64,000 nt of DNA from Dryocosmus kuriphilus (taxonomy: Eukaryota; Arthropoda; Insecta; Hymenoptera; Cynipidae): the NCBI GenBank assembly GCA_038277395.1, contig CM076193.1, positions 151,411,347 through 151,475,346 of the forward strand, given 5' to 3'. A program made the position numbers and the translations under genes. Positions 1 to 13,333 of the stretch are shown here, piece after piece; position 1 is the stretch's first letter; each line of letters starts with the position of its first letter. A model generated the notes under the pieces. That model ran no database searches, was not told where the DNA came from, and saw only the letters and a program-made list of their open reading frames with translations.

Positions 1-560
1 AATTTTTTTATTTTTTTTTTCGAGTTGAAGTGCGTTCGAATTTGGAACGGTTTCAAATTCCAAATTTTCCATTTAGAATTTCTTTTTTAAATTCTCGAGT
101 CTTTTCATTTGCAAACTTCTTTGAATTGGTAATCTTTCAATTGGAACGATTTTCAATTCGAATTTTTTTCAGTCTGGAAATTTTTTCAAAATCGAAGGCT
201 ATAATTGTTTCACAGCTTTCAATTGGGAAAGCTTTTAATTTCTAAATCTGAACGAATTCTTAGCTTTCTAACTGGGAGCGGTTTCAGATTTTAATTTTTT
301 CGGTTTTAAAAAAAAAGATTTCGATTTCTCTCGAAATTTCAGAACATTCGATTTTGAAGGCCTTTTATTTTTTAACTTCTAATTCGAATTGAAAAGCTTT
401 CATTTAAAATGGTTTTAAATCGATTTTTTCCATTTTATAAATATTGTCAATTTCAAAACCTTCCAATTTCGAAAGTTTTTCTGAAAGATTTTAGAATTTG
501 AAAGCTTTCACATTTGGAAGGGTTGCAAATTTCAATTTTTGGATTTTTTTTCAAAATGAA
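1..560. repeat. degenerate AT-rich minisatellite-like sequence
   Basis: Loose recurrence of words such as TTTCAATTTGGAA and TTTTTCAATTGGGAAAG at irregular spacing of roughly 30-50 bases. The one open frame here is low-complexity (Phe/Leu/Ser-rich) and has no recognisable domain, so I do not call a gene. Similar sequence recurs at about 14280-14450. Confidence 0.4.
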
Positions 561-724
561 ATGGATGTCTGAAGCATACTTGTTTGATTATCCAATGTAT
601 GGTTGTTTCAACCATAGCTGAGGTTGCTTGGTCCATTAGGAAGAGAGAGCCATCTATGCAAGATAAGTTGGCTCATCCAAATTAGAGATGTTCGATTCAT
701 TGAAAAAAATCGATTTTTGAATCG
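561..724. other. short low-copy stretch, nothing recognised
   Basis: A more complex, less AT-biased segment between the degenerate minisatellite and the satellite. I see no coding signal or motif in it. Confidence 0.3.
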
Positions 725-1040
725 AAAACAATTCCAAGTTTTTTATTCAGAACATATTATGAAAATTTCCTAATTTTCTAAATTCCACAAAGTTTCTAAA
801 TTCCATCTAAATAACGTAGAGAGCGAAGAAAAAATTCTAAAGTGTTGATTGAAAAAATATTATAAAAGTTTCCTAGGTTTCTTAATTTCTAAATTTCTTC
901 AAAAAAAACTTAGAAAATTAAAAAAAAAAATCTAAGTTCTTATTCAGAAAATATTGTAAAAATTTCCTAAGTTTCTTAATTTCCAAATTTCTAAAAATTG
1001 ACAAATTTCTGTTAAAGCAGTTTAGGGAATTTTAAAAAAT
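725..1040 (+). repeat. satellite A, isolated piece in + orientation
   Basis: It carries the same words as the main array (AAATATTGTAAAAATTTCC, TTTCTAAATTTCTTC, AAATAACGTA) in the same orientation as the block from 2460 onward. It is separated from the inverted block by the (AT)n tract at 1044-1146. Confidence 0.6.
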
Positions 1041-1042
1041 TT

Positions 1043-1148
<106 letters not shown>

Positions 1149-1159
1149 TATATATTTAT

Positions 1160-2455
1160 AATTGTTATAAAAAGCTTAGAATTTTTAAAAAAAATTTTAC
1201 GTTTCTTTAGAAGTAATTTAGCAGCTTAGGAAATTCTTACAATATTTCTAAATAAAAAATTTAGTTTTTTTTAATTTAACAAGTTTTTGGAAAAAATTTA
1301 GGAACAGAAAATTTTCGTTTCGCTTTGAACTAAACATAAAACCCGGATTTTTTAGATTTGCTAAGTTTGTCAGGAGAAAATTAGAATTTTTTGGGAATTT
1401 ATTAATTTAGAAAATCAGGAGATTTTTATAATATTTTCTCAATAAAAAACGTAGAATTTTTGAAAATTTTCTAATTTGATTTAGAAGAAATTTAGAAATT
1501 TTTTGAAATTTGGAAACTTAGTAAATCTTTACAATATTTTCGAAATAAAAAAGTTAGAATTCTTAAAACTCTTTCGTGCTTCTTTAGAAGAAATTTGTAA
1601 ACATAAAAAAAATTTCTAAATTAATTTGGAAAATTTGGAAATTTTTACAATATTTTCCAACTAAAAGGTTAAAGTTTTCTAAGTTTTTTAGAAGAAATTT
1701 AGAAACATTTAGAAATTTAGGAACTTAGGAAATTTTTACAATATTTCTTGAATAAACAAATTGGAATTTTTTAAACCTTAGTTTCTTTAACAGAAATTTC
1801 TTAATCTTTAAAAATTTGGAAATTAAGAAACGTAGGAAATTTTTACAATATTTTCTGGATAAAAGCTTGGAATTTTTTAAAAAGAAGTTTAGAAATTAAG
1901 ACACCTAGGAAACTTTTATAATATTTTTTCGAACAAAACTTTAGAATTTTTTTTTCATTTTATACGTTATTTAAATGAAATTTAGAAACTTTTTGGAATT
2001 TTAGAATATTAGGAAATTTTCATAATATCTTTTGAATAAAAAGATTAGAATTTTTTTAAATTTTCTACGTTTCTTTAGAAGTAATTTAGCAGCTTAGGAA
2101 ATTCTTACAATATTTCTAAATAAAAAATTTAGATTTTTTTTTAATTTTCTAAGTTTTTCGAAAAAACCTAGAAACATTCAATATTTTGTTTCATTTTGAG
2201 CGAAATATAAAACCTACATTTTTATAGATTTGATAGGTTTTTCAGAAGAAAATTAGAATCTTTTAGAAATTTATTAATTTAGAAAATCAGGAAATTTTTA
2301 TAATATTTTCTGAATAAAAAAATGGAATTTTTAAAAACTTTTTAATTTTATTTAGAAGAAATTTAGAAGCTTTTAGAAAATTTAAAGACTTAGGAAATTT
2401 TTACAATATTTTCTGAATAAAAAAGTAATTTTAAAAATTTTGAAATTTCTTTTAA
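1160..2455 (-). repeat. satellite A, inverted block
   Basis: This block is the reverse complement of the satellite to its right. The landmark CGCTTTGAACTAAACATAA near 1322 is the inverse of TTATGTTTAGTTCAAAGCG, found in every unit of the plus-strand array. A second, more diverged landmark near 2200 mirrors a similarly diverged one near 2990. Together with the right-hand sequence it forms an inverted repeat centred near 2.6 kb. Confidence 0.75.
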
Positions 2456-5400
2456 AGAAACTTTACAAATTGTGTTAAATTTCAATTTTTTATTCAGAAA
2501 ATATTGAAAAAATTTCCTAAGCTTCTAAGTTTCTAAAAGTTTCTAAATTTCTTCTAAAAAACTTCGAAAATTTTAAATTTTTTATTTAGAAAATATTGTA
2601 AAAATGTATTAAGCTTCTTTTCGAAGCTTATTAAAGCTTCTAAAATTCTTCCAAAAAACTTAGAAGATTTGCAAAATCCAAGCTTTCTATTTAGTATAAA
2701 ATGAAAGAAATATTTTTTTATGTTTTCAGTTTTCTTTTAAGAAAAAAGCTTTCAAAATTTTTAAAAATACTTTTTTATTTAGAAAATATTGTAAAAATTT
2801 CCTAAGTCTTTAAATTTTCTAAAAGTTTCCAAATTTCTTCCAAATAAAATTGAAAAGTTTTTAAAAATTCTATTTTTTTATTCAGAAAATATTATAAAAA
2901 TTTCCTGATTTTCTAAATTAATAAATTTCTAAAAGATTCTATTTTTCTTCTGAAAAACCTATCAAATCTATAAAAATCTAGGTTTTATATTTCGTTCAAA
3001 ATGAAACAAAATACTGAATGTTTCTAAGTTTTTTCGAAAAACTTAGAAAATTAAAAAAAATCTAAATTTTTTATTTAGAAATATTGTAAGAATTTCCTAA
3101 GCTGCTAAATTACTTCTAAAGAAACGTAGAAAATTTAAAAAAATTCTAATCTTTTTATTCAAAAGATATTATGAAAATTTCCTAATTTTCTAAAATTCCA
3201 AAAAGTTTCTAAATTTCATTTAAATAACGTATAAAATGAAAAAAAATCTAAAGTTTTGTTCGAAAAAATATTATAAAAGTTTCCTAGGTGTCTTAATTTC
3301 TAAACTTATTTTTAAAAAATTCCAAGTTTTTATCCAGAAAATATTGTAAAAATTTCCTACTTTTCTTAATTTCCAAATTTTTAAAAATTAAGAAATTTCT
3401 GTTAAAGAAACTAAGGTTTAAAAAATTCCAATTTGTTTATTCAAGAAATATTGTAAAAATTTCCTAAGTTTCTAAATTTCTAAATGTTTCTAAATTTCTT
3501 CTAAAAAACTTAGAAAACTTTAATTTTTTAGTTCGAAAATATTGTAAAAATTTCCAAATTTGCCAAATTAATTTAGAAATCTTTTTTATGCTTACAAATT
3601 TCTTCTAAAGAAGCACGAAAGAGTTTTAAGAATTCTAATTTTTTTATTTCGAAAATATTGTAAAGATTTACTAAGTTTCCAAATTTCAAAAAATTTCTAA
3701 ATTTCTTCTAAATCAAACTAGAAAATTTTCAAAAATTCTACGTTTTTTTATTGAGAAAATATTATAAAAATCTCCTGATTTTCTAAATTAATAAATTCTC
3801 AAAAAATTCTAATTTTCTCCTGACAAACTTAGCAACTCTAAGAAATCCGGGTTTTATGTTTAGTTCAAAGCGAAACGAAAACTTTCTGTTCCTAAATTTT
3901 TTCGAAAAACTTGTTAAATTTAAAAAAAAAACTAAATTTTGTATTTATAAATATTTTAAGAATTTCCTAAGCTGCTAAATTACTTCTAAAGAAACGTAGA
4001 AAATTTTAAAAAATTCTAATCTTTTTATTCAAAAGATATTATGAAAATTTCCTGATTTTCTAAAATTCCAAAAATTTTCTAAATTTCATTTAAATAACGT
4101 ATAAAATGAAAAAAAAATGCCAATTTTTTATCCAGAAAATATTTTTAAAATTTCCTACGTTTCTTAATTTCCAAATTTTTAAAAATTAAGAAATTTCTGT
4201 TAAAGAAACTAAGGTTTAAAAAATTCCAATTTGTTTATTCAAGAAATATTGTAAAAATTTTCTAAGTTTCTAAATTTTTAAATGTTTCTAAATTTCTTCT
4301 AAAAAACTTAGAAAACTTTAACTTTTTAGTTGGAAAATATTGTAAAAATTTCCAAATTTTCCAAATTAATTTAGAAATCTTTTTTATGTTTACAAATTTC
4401 TTCTAAAGAAGCACGAAAGAGTTTTAAGAATTCTAACTTTTTTATTTCGAAAATATTGTAAAGATTTACTAAGTTTCCAAATTTCAAAAAACTTCCAAAT
4501 TTCTTCTAAATCAGATTAGAAAATTTTCAAAAATTCTACGTTTTTTATTGAGAAAATATTATAAAATTCTCCTGATTTTCTAAATTAATAATTTCCCAAA
4601 AAATTCTAATTTTCTCCTGACAAACTTAGCAACTCTAAGAAATCCGGGTTTTATGTTTAGTTCAAAGCGAAGCGAAAATTTTCTGTTCCTAAATTTTTTC
4701 CAAAAACTTGTTAAATTAAAAAAAAATCTAAATTTTTTATTTAGAAATATTGTAAGAATTTCCTAAGTTGCTAAATTACTTCTAGAGAAACGTAGAAAAT
4801 TTAAAAAAATTCTAATCTTTTTATTCAAAAGATATTATGAAAATTTCCTAATTTTCTAAAATTCCAAAAAGTTTCTAAATTTCATTTAAATAACGTATAA
4901 AACGGAAAAAAGTTCCAAGTTTTTATCCAGAAAATATTTTTTAAATTTCCTACGTTTCTTAATTTCCAAATTTTTAAAAATTGAGAAATTTCTGTTAAAG
5001 AAACTAAGGTTTAAAAAATTCCAATTTGTTTATTCAAGAAATATTGTAAAAATTTTCTAAGTTTCTAAATTTCTAAATGTTTTTAAATTTCTTCTAAAAA
5101 ACTTAGAAAACTTTAACTTTTTAGTTGGAAAATATTGTAAAAATTTCCAAATTTTCCAAATGAATTTAGAAATCTTTTTTATGTTCACAAATTTCTTCTA
5201 AAGAAGCACGAAAGAGTTTTAAGAATTCTAGCTTTTTTATTTCGAAAATATTGTAAAGATTTACTAAGTTTCCAAATTTCAAAAAATTTCTAAATTTCTT
5301 CTGAATCAAATTAGAAAATTTTCAAAAATTCTACGTTTTTTATTGAGAAAATATTATAAAAATCTCCTGATTTTCTAAATTAAGAAATTCCCAAAAAATT

Positions 5401-8400
5401 CTAATTTTCTCCTGACAAACTTAGCAACTCTAAAAAATCCGGGTTTTATGTTTAGTTCAAAGCGAAACGAAAATTTTCTGTTCCTAAATTTTTTCCAAAA
5501 ACTTGTTAAATTAAAAAAAAAACTAAATTTTTTATTTAGAAATATTGTAAGAATTTCCTAAACTGCTAAATTACTTCTAAAGAAACCTAGAAAATTTTAA
5601 AAAATTCTAATCTTTTTATTCAAAAGATATTATGAAAATTTCCTAATTTTCTAAAATTCCAAAAACTTTCTAAATTTCATTTAAATAACGTATAAAACGA
5701 AAAAAAAATTCTAAAGTTTTGTTCGAAAAAATATTATAAAAGTTTCCTAGGTTTCTTAATTTCTAAACTTCTTTTTAAAAAATTCCAAGTTGTTATCCAG
5801 AAAATGTTGTAAAAATTTCCTACTTTTCTTAATTTCCAAATTTTTAAAAATTAAGAAATTTCTGTTAAAGAAACTAAGTTTTAAAAAACTCCAATTTGTT
5901 TATTCAAGAAATATTGTAAAAATTTCCTAAGTTTCTAAATTTCTAAATGTTTCTAAATTTCTTCTAAAAAACTTAGAAAACTTTAACTTTTTAGTTGGAA
6001 AATATTGTAAAAATTTCCAAATTTTCTAAATTAATTTAGAAATCTTTTTTATGTTTACAAATTTCTTCTAAAGAAGCACGAAAGAGTTTTAAGAATTCTA
6101 ATTTTTGTATTTCGAAAATATTGTAAAGATTTACTAAGTTTCCAAATTTCAAAAAATTTCCAAATTTCTTCTAAATCAGATTAGAAAATTTTCAAAAATT
6201 CTACGTTTTTTTATTGAGAAAATATTATAAAAATCTCCTGATTTTCTAAATTAATAAATTCCCAAAAAATTTTAATTTTCTCCTGACAAACTTAGCAAAT
6301 CTAAAAAATCCGGGTTTTATGTTTAGTTCAAAGCGAATCGAAAATTTTCTGTTCCTAAATTTTTTCCAAAAACTTGTTAAATTAAAAAAAAACTAAATTT
6401 TTTATTTAGAAATATTTTAAGAATTTCCTAAGCTGCTAAATTACTTCTAAAGAAACGTAGAAAATTAAAAAAAATTCTAATCTTTTTATTCAAAAGATAT
6501 TATGAAAATTTCCTGATTTTCTAAAATTCCAAAAAGTTTCTAAATTTCATTTAAATAACGTATAAAACGAAAAAAAAAATTCCAAGTTTTTATCCGGAAA
6601 ATATTTTTAAAATTTCCTACGTTTCTTAATTTCCAAATTTTTAAAAATTAAGAAATTTGTGTTAAAGAAACTAAGGTTTTAAAAAATTCCAATTTGTTTA
6701 TTCAAGAAATATTGTAAAAATTTTCTAAGTTTCTAAATTTCTAAATGTTTCTAAATTCCTTCTAAAAAACTTAGAAAACTTTAACTTTTTAGTTGGAAAA
6801 TATTGTAAAAATTTCCAAATTTTCCAAATTAATGTAGAAATCTTTTTATGTTTACAAATTTCTTCTAAAGAAGCACGAAAGAGTTTTAAGAATTCTAACT
6901 TTTTTATTTCGAAAATATTGTAAAGATTTACTAAGTTGCCAAATTTCAAAAAATTTCTAAATTTCTTCTAAATCAAATTAGAAAATTTTCAAAAATTCGA
7001 CGTTTTTTATTGAGAAAATATTATAAAAATCTCCTGATTTTCTAAATTAATAAATTCTCAAAAAATTCTAATTTTCTCCTGACAAACTTAGCAACTCTAA
7101 GAAATCCGGGTTTTATGTTTAGTTCAAAGCGAAACGAAAACTTTCTGTTCCTAAATTTTTTCGAAAAACTTGTTAAATTTAAAAAAAAAAACTAAATTTT
7201 GTATTTATAAATATTTTAAGAATTTCCTAAGCTGCTAAATTACTTCTAAAGAAACGTAGAAAATTTAAAAAAATTCTAATCTTTTTATTCAAAAGATATT
7301 ATGAAAATTTCCTAATATTCTAAAATTCCAAAAAGTTTCTAAATTTCATTTAAATAACGTATAAAATGAAAAAAAATTCTAAAGTTTTGTTCGAAAAAAT
7401 ATTATAAAAGTTTCCTAGGTGTCTTAATTTCTAAACTTCTTTTTAAAAAATTCCAAGCTTTTATCCAGAAAATATTGTAAAAATTTCCTACGTTTCTTAA
7501 TTTCCAAATTTTTAAAGATTAAGAAATTTCTGTTAAAGAAACTAAGGTTTAAAAAATTCCAATTTGTTTATTCAAGAAATATTGTAAAAATTTCCTAAGT
7601 TCCTAAATTTCTAAATGTTTCTAAATTTCTTCTAAAAAACTTAGAAAACTTTAACCTTTTAGTTGGAAAATATTGTAAAAATTTCCAAATTTTCCAAATT
7701 AATTTAGAAATTTTTTTTATGTTTACAAATTTCTTCTAAAGAAGCACGAAAGAGTTTTAAGAATTCTAACTTTTTTATTTCGAAAATATTGTAAAGATTT
7801 ACTAAGTTTCCAAATTTCAAAAAATTTCTAAATTTCTTCTAAATCAAATTAGAAAATTTTCAAAAATTCTACGTTTTTTATTGAGAAAATATTATAAAAA
7901 TCTCCTGATTTTCTAAATTAATAAATTCCCAAAAAATTCTAATTTTCTCCTGACAAACTTAGCAAATCTAAAAAAATCCGGGTTTTATGTTTAGTTCAAA
8001 GCGAAACGAAAATTTTCTGTTCCTAAATTTTTTCCAAAAACTTGTTAAATTAAAAAAAACTAAATTTTTTTATTTAGAAATATTGTAAGAATTTCCTAAG
8101 CTGCTAAATTACTTCTAAAGAAACGTAGAAAATTTAAAAAAAATTCTAATCTTTTTATTCAAAAGATATTATGAAAATTTCCTGATTGTCTAAAATTCCA
8201 AAAAGTTTCTAAATTTCATTTAAATAACGTATAAAACGAAAAAAAAATTCTAAAGTTTTGTTCGAAAAAATATTATAAAAGTTTCCTAGGTTTCTTAATT
8301 TCTAAATTTCTTTTTAAAAAATTCCACGTTTTTATCCAGAAAATATTGTAAAAATTTCCTACGTTTTTTAATTTCTAAATTTTTAAAAATTAAGAAATTT

Positions 8401-8970
8401 CTGTTAAAGAAACTAAGTTTTAAAAACTTCCAATTTGTTTATTCAAGAAATATTGTAAAAATTTCCTAAGTTTCTAAATTTCTAAATGTTTCTAAATTTC
8501 TTCTAAAAAACTTAGAAAACTTTTACTTTTTAGTTGGAAAATATTGTAAAAATTTCCGAATTTTCTAAATTAATTTAGAAATCTTTTTTATGTTTACAAA
8601 TTTCTTCTAAAGAAGCACGAAAGAGTTTTAAGAATTCTAACTTTTTTATTTCGAAAATATTGTAAAGATTTACTAAGTTACCAAATTTCAAAAAATTTCC
8701 AAATTTCTTCTAAATCAGATTAGAAAATTTTCAAAAATGCTACGTTTTTTATTGAGAAAATATTATAAAAATCTCCTGATTTTCTAAATTAATAAATTCC
8801 CAAAAAATTCTAATTTTCTCCTGACAAACTTAGCAAATCTAAAAAATCCGGGTTTTATGTTTAGTTCAAAGCGAAACGAAAATTTTCTGTTCCTAAATTT
8901 TTTCCAAAAACTTGTTAAATTAAAAAAAAACAAAGTTTTTTATTTAGAAATATTGTAAGAATTTCCTAAG
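2456..8970 (+). repeat. satellite A, higher-order tandem array (~797/870-bp units)
   Basis: The landmark AATCCGGGTTTTATG occurs at about 3845, 4641, 5438, 6306, 7102, 7971 and 8843, giving spacings near 797, 797, 868, 796, 869 and 872. Each unit is itself made of roughly ten diverged ~75-bp submonomers of the form AATATTGTAAAAATTTCC followed by TTTCTAAATTTCTTC. Long and short units differ by one ~72-bp submonomer (present for example around 5705-5780 and absent near 4110). Open frames inside the array are low-complexity and not genes. The array ends abruptly near 8970. Confidence 0.85.
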
Positions 8971-9238
8971 TCTAGCCTGTAGGCTAGGTGTGATGTATTT
9001 TCATTTTTAATATCTTCAACGTTTTATCTCAAAACTTTTGGTCTAATTTCAAAAAACACAGTTATCTATGGAAACATCTCAACCTAACACAACTTAAATA
9101 ACTAACAAAATATAAAAATTCACAGGTATGTTCACGACGAATCATCGCCTTTTTACTTTATTTAACAAATTAAAAACCAGCGTAACTCAAATAATATCGA
9201 ACAACTATATTGTAACTTTATAGGTTATGTGCACCATA
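8971..9238. other. unique spacer between satellite A and PLE dimer 1
   Basis: AT-rich single-copy-looking sequence. It contains a short palindrome (AGCCTGTAGGCT) right at the satellite edge. No coding signal was seen. Confidence 0.35.
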
Positions 9239-9330
9239 GTATGTAAATGTTTCGTTGGTCTTACGGTCATATAATAAAAACAATTAATCTTTAGAATAAA
9301 TAGTCAAAATTTATTAAAAGTCATAATATT

Positions 9331-9365
9331 TCGACGTTTCGACCTCTACTGCGGGTCTTTTTCAA
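9331..9365 (-). other. hammerhead-like hairpin/GAAAC motif, PLE1 left end
   Basis: Reverse complement of the motif at 13334-13370: a short GACC/GGTC hairpin followed by GAAACGTCG. It resembles the stem II/GAAA half of a hammerhead ribozyme, but the CUGANGA half is degenerate. Confidence 0.4.
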
Positions 9366-9835
9366 GAAATCTACAATAAGAATAAATATAATCAAAAATA
9401 ATATAATAAAATTTCAAAACGCTACATTAATAATGTTTCTCTAAAAATGATGAATTATAAATGTTTACCTTAAATGTCGATCGATGCAGTATATAAAATT
9501 AAAATATCTCTACTGTAGAAACAATAAATGTCAATAATAGTTCTATCAAATTTCTCATCCTTCATATGTTGTTTTTTCAACAAATTTTTTGTAAAAAATC
9601 ACATTTTAGTCAACACTTTTTTACATTTTTTAATCATATTTGAAGTTCCGATGTTTTTGGAACTCCAAAATTATAAGTATTACATTTTTGAAGTAGAGAT
9701 GCTTACGATCGGAAGATAAACAGTGTACTGATTACCAAGGTACAAATTTTATATAGAAACATAATAAACCTCTGATGAAAAGCGCGCCAAAACCTTGAGA
9801 AATCAAATTAAGCTGATGAGACTGAATGAAATTTT

Positions 9836-10084
9836 TTAGTTTAGAATGCACTGGTAAATCTGGTTTATATTTTTTATTTCTGTATTCAGATTTATTGAGA
9901 TTTTAAAATGTTTTTTAATATAAATAGATTCTAAAATTCTTCTTTTAGACATATCTTTTTCTCGAGCTAGAATTTTGATATTATTAAAATCAAAATCATG
10001 GTTTAAATTCCATGAATATTGTGATAAGCCTGTATTTAAATTTCCAAATTCGCAATCCCTTTTATGTTCGTTTGGGGACACCAA
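9836..10084 (-). pseudogene. PLE1 left copy: C-terminal GIY-YIG endonuclease fragment
   Basis: The minus-strand reading frame contains EHKRDCEFGNLNTGLSQ and NLNHDFDFNNIKILAREKD, matching the end of the endonuclease domain of the right-hand copy. It is open through to its natural stop, unlike the right copy, which is frameshifted near the end. The fragment begins at the junction with the 5' piece (about 10073-10086), so the GIY-YIG catalytic motif itself is missing. Not functional. Confidence 0.8.
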
Positions 10085-10085
10085 A

Positions 10086-10490
10086 CTTGTTTCCCAAAGC
10101 TAAGGATTCAGCTATTTCATCTGGGATTTTTACATTTGAAATATTCTTAAAACATTTTTTAATTCTAAATTCTTTAATTTTTCTATTGTTTTCCAAATTC
10201 CTAGTTTTAAGTAATTTAAATTTTTTAATACAACCTTCTCTAATCTTATATTTTAAATTTTGTAACGCTAATTCTTGTGAGTTGAAGAAATTAACTATTG
10301 AGTGTTTTTTTTACTTTCCTTAGGAAGCGATCTTTTTGGTAATTTGTGTGCTTACCTAAATCATGAATGTTAAAAATTAAGTTACTAATTTCATCGTTTA
10401 ACATTTTCTTTTGAAAATTTAATTTCGTTGTTTGGAATTTCGATGTTACTTTATAATGAAGATTTTGTATGTTGATCTTATTGACATTAT
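10086..10490 (-). pseudogene. PLE1 left copy: 5' reading-frame fragment, inverted
   Basis: Near-identical reverse complement of about 10565-10985, the amino-terminal part of the PLE reading frame before the reverse transcriptase core. Small deletions, for example in the run matching LRKGKEHSI, shift its frame. It is joined to endonuclease sequence near 10080, removing the roughly 1.65 kb that encodes the RT core in the right copy. Confidence 0.8.
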
Positions 10491-10491
10491 T

Positions 10492-10496
<5 letters not shown>

Positions 10497-10548
<52 letters not shown>
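10497..10548. repeat. (TA)n microsatellite at the centre of the PLE1 inverted dimer
   Basis: About 50 bases of pure TA repeat exactly between the two inverted 5' arms. Translation through it gives a meaningless (Ile-Tyr)n stretch, so the frame beginning at 10469 does not reflect the true protein start. Confidence 0.9.
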
Positions 10549-10551
<3 letters not shown>

Positions 10552-10552
<1 letters not shown>

Positions 10553-12866
10553 CCAGCTCATATATATAATAATTTCAATAAGATCAACATACAAAATCTT
10601 CATTATAAAGTAACATCGAAATTCCAAACAACGAAATTAAATTTTCAAAAGAAAATGTTAAACGATGAAATTAGTAACTTAATTTTTAACATTCATGATT
10701 TAGTTCAACACACAAATTACCTAAAATATCGCTTACTAAGGAAAGGAAAAGAACACTCAATAGTTAATTTCTTCAACTCACAAGAATTAGCGTTACAAAA
10801 TTTAAAATATAAGATTAGAGAAGGTTGTATTAAAAAATTTAAATTACTTAAAACTACGAATTTGGAAAACAATAGAAAAATTAAAGAATTTAGAATTAAA
10901 AAATGTTTTAAGAATATTTCAAATGTGAAAATCCCAGATGAAATAGCTGAATCCTTAGCTTTGGGAAACAAGTTTGGTGTCCCTTACAATGTCAACGAAA
11001 TCCCTGTAAATAATATTGTAGCTAACATTGAAAATTGCATCAAAAACTTAGAAGAAGATGAAAAAAAGTTGAATATTAGAAAAACAGTGACACAAATCAT
11101 TTTGAATCATAAAAATAACAACATTTTCAAAAATAATAATAATATTGCTGACACTGTTAAAAGCTTCCAAAAAGATCATAGTGATTTAATTTTTCTTAAA
11201 GCCGACAAAGGTAATATTACAATAGGAGCAAATGAAGATGATTATAGCAAAAGTATTGAAAACATTTTGCAAAATAATATTTTATATAAAAGTGTAAAAA
11301 CTAATCTAATCCCGACAGTGGAAAATAAATGTAACGACATTATAAAAAGGTGGGAGAAAAAAACTTATATACATAACAAGACTGCTTATCATTTGAAAAC
11401 CTATAGTAGTGTCGTTGCAAAAGCTTATGCGCTCCCAAAAGTTCACAAACCAGTTCTAAGTTGGAGACTAATTGTTTCAACCATTGGATCACCTACATAT
11501 AACTTATCAAAATGTCTGTCAAACATTTTAAAACCTACATCAAGAACAACATATTCTTATATAAAAAATAGCTGGGAACTAAAAGAAAAAATTAATAAAA
11601 TCTCTGTACCTCCAACACACACATTAGTATCTTTAGATATTGTGTCCATGTTTTACAACATACCGTGAGATTTAGCTTTAGATTGTATCGAAGAAAAATT
11701 AAACTTAAACAAAAATTTAACAAAAATCTCCAAAAATGAAATCTTGACGGCGGTTAGAACAGTTTTTAATAACTTGGTTTTTTCATTTAATAAAAAATTT
11801 TATAAACAAATTTCTGGCTGCCCAATGGGGTCTCCGTTATCTCCAATAGTTTCAAATTTGGTTCTTGAAGATATTGAAAAAAGAGCCTTATCCCAATTAA
11901 CTTTTAAACCTATTTTCTATAAACGGTATGTGGATGATATATTCACAATTATACCACATGATAAAATTAATGAAGTTTTAAACATCTTTAATAGTATCGA
12001 TGAGTCCATTCAATTCACATTTGAAATAGAAAAGAATAATAGTTTTTAAACTTTTTAGATTTAGAAATTATAAAAAATAACAATGGAAAATTAGTTACAA
12101 ATTGGTTTAAAAAACCAACTTGGTCTGGACGTTATCTAAATTATGAATCTCATCATTTATTTAAACAAAAGATCGGGTTGATAAAAGGTTCGATTGATAG
12201 ATGCATAAAATTGAGTGATGTAAAATTTAGACAAGAAAATTTAGAACAATTAAAAGAAACTTTACAATTGAATAATTATCCGCTTCCGTTGATAGAAAAT
12301 GTAATTAAAGAACGAATTCACGAAATTTATAACTCCTCTAACATTGAAAAGAAGAAAAAGAAATATTTAGAATAATTTTTAAAAAACTGATTTAAATGTC
12401 ATTTTGCCTTATATACAAGATCTTTCAGAAAGATTAAAAAGGTCTTTTAAAAAATTTGACATTAATGTTCATTTCAATAATAATCACACTTTAGATACAT
12501 TTTTTGCAAATAAAAAAGATTTTGAGAATATTGAAAACCAATCAGGAGTTATTTATCTTATAAAATGCAAAATTTGTGATAAAGTATATATTGGGGAAAC
12601 TGGCAGGAGATTAAAAACAAGAATTTACGAACATAAAAGGGATTGCGAATTTGGAAATTTAAATACAGGCTTATCACAACATTCATGGAATTTAAACCAT
12701 GATTTTGATTTTAATAATATCAAAATTCTAGCTCGAGAAAAAGATATGTTTAAAAGAAGAAAGAATTTTAGAATCTATTTATATTAAAAAACATTTTAAA
12801 ATCTCAATAAATCTGAATACAGAAATAAAAAATATAAACCAGATTTACCAGTGCAGTCTAAACTAA
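10552..12866 (+). pseudogene. PLE1 right copy: reverse transcriptase - GIY-YIG endonuclease pseudogene
   Basis: This was the single polyprotein of a Penelope-like retroelement, which primes reverse transcription on DNA nicked by its endonuclease. An amino-terminal region (KADKGNITIG near 11200; LPKVHKP and RLIVSTIGSPTYNLSK near 11430-11515) leads into the RT core. Motif A is LVSLDIVSMFYNIP (ends 11665), motif B is GCPMGSPLSPIVSNL (about 11817-11860) and motif C is YVDDI (about 11928). The endonuclease follows with VYIGETGRRLKTRIYEHKRDC-like sequence near 12585-12650. Lesions: an in-frame TGA at 11666-11668 directly after motif A, frameshifts near 12047 and 12375, and another near 12757 before the natural stop at 12864. 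The true start cannot be fixed because the upstream sequence is the (TA)n tract. The copy is dead, but its catalytic motifs are still readable, implying fairly recent activity of the family. Confidence 0.9.
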
Positions 12867-13333
12867 AAAAATTTCTTTCAATCTCATCAGCTTAATTTGA
12901 TTTCTCAAGGCTTTGGCGCGCTTTTCATCAGAGGTTTATTATGTTTCTACATAAATTTGTACCTTGGTAATCAGTACACTGTTTATCGTCCGATCTTATG
13001 CGTCTCTACTTCAAAAATGTAATACTTATAATTTTGGAGTTCCAAAAACATCGGAACTTCAAATATGATAAAAAAATGTAACAAGTGTTGACTAAAATGT
13101 GATTTTTTACAAAAAATTTGTTGAAAAAACATCATATAAAGGATGAGAAATTTGATAGAACTATTATTGACATTTATTGTTTCTACACTAGAGATATTTT
13201 AATTTTATATACTACATCGATCGACATTTAAGGTAAACATTTTAATTTATCATTTTTAGAAAAACATTATTCATGTAGCGTTTTGAAATTTTATTATATT
13301 ATTTTTGATTACATTTATTCTTATTGTAGATTT

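Noticed and set aside
10469..10560. Amino-terminal (Ile-Tyr)n extension as the true start of the PLE protein
   Set aside because: It is translation through the (TA)n tract and the opposite arm of the dimer, not protein sequence.
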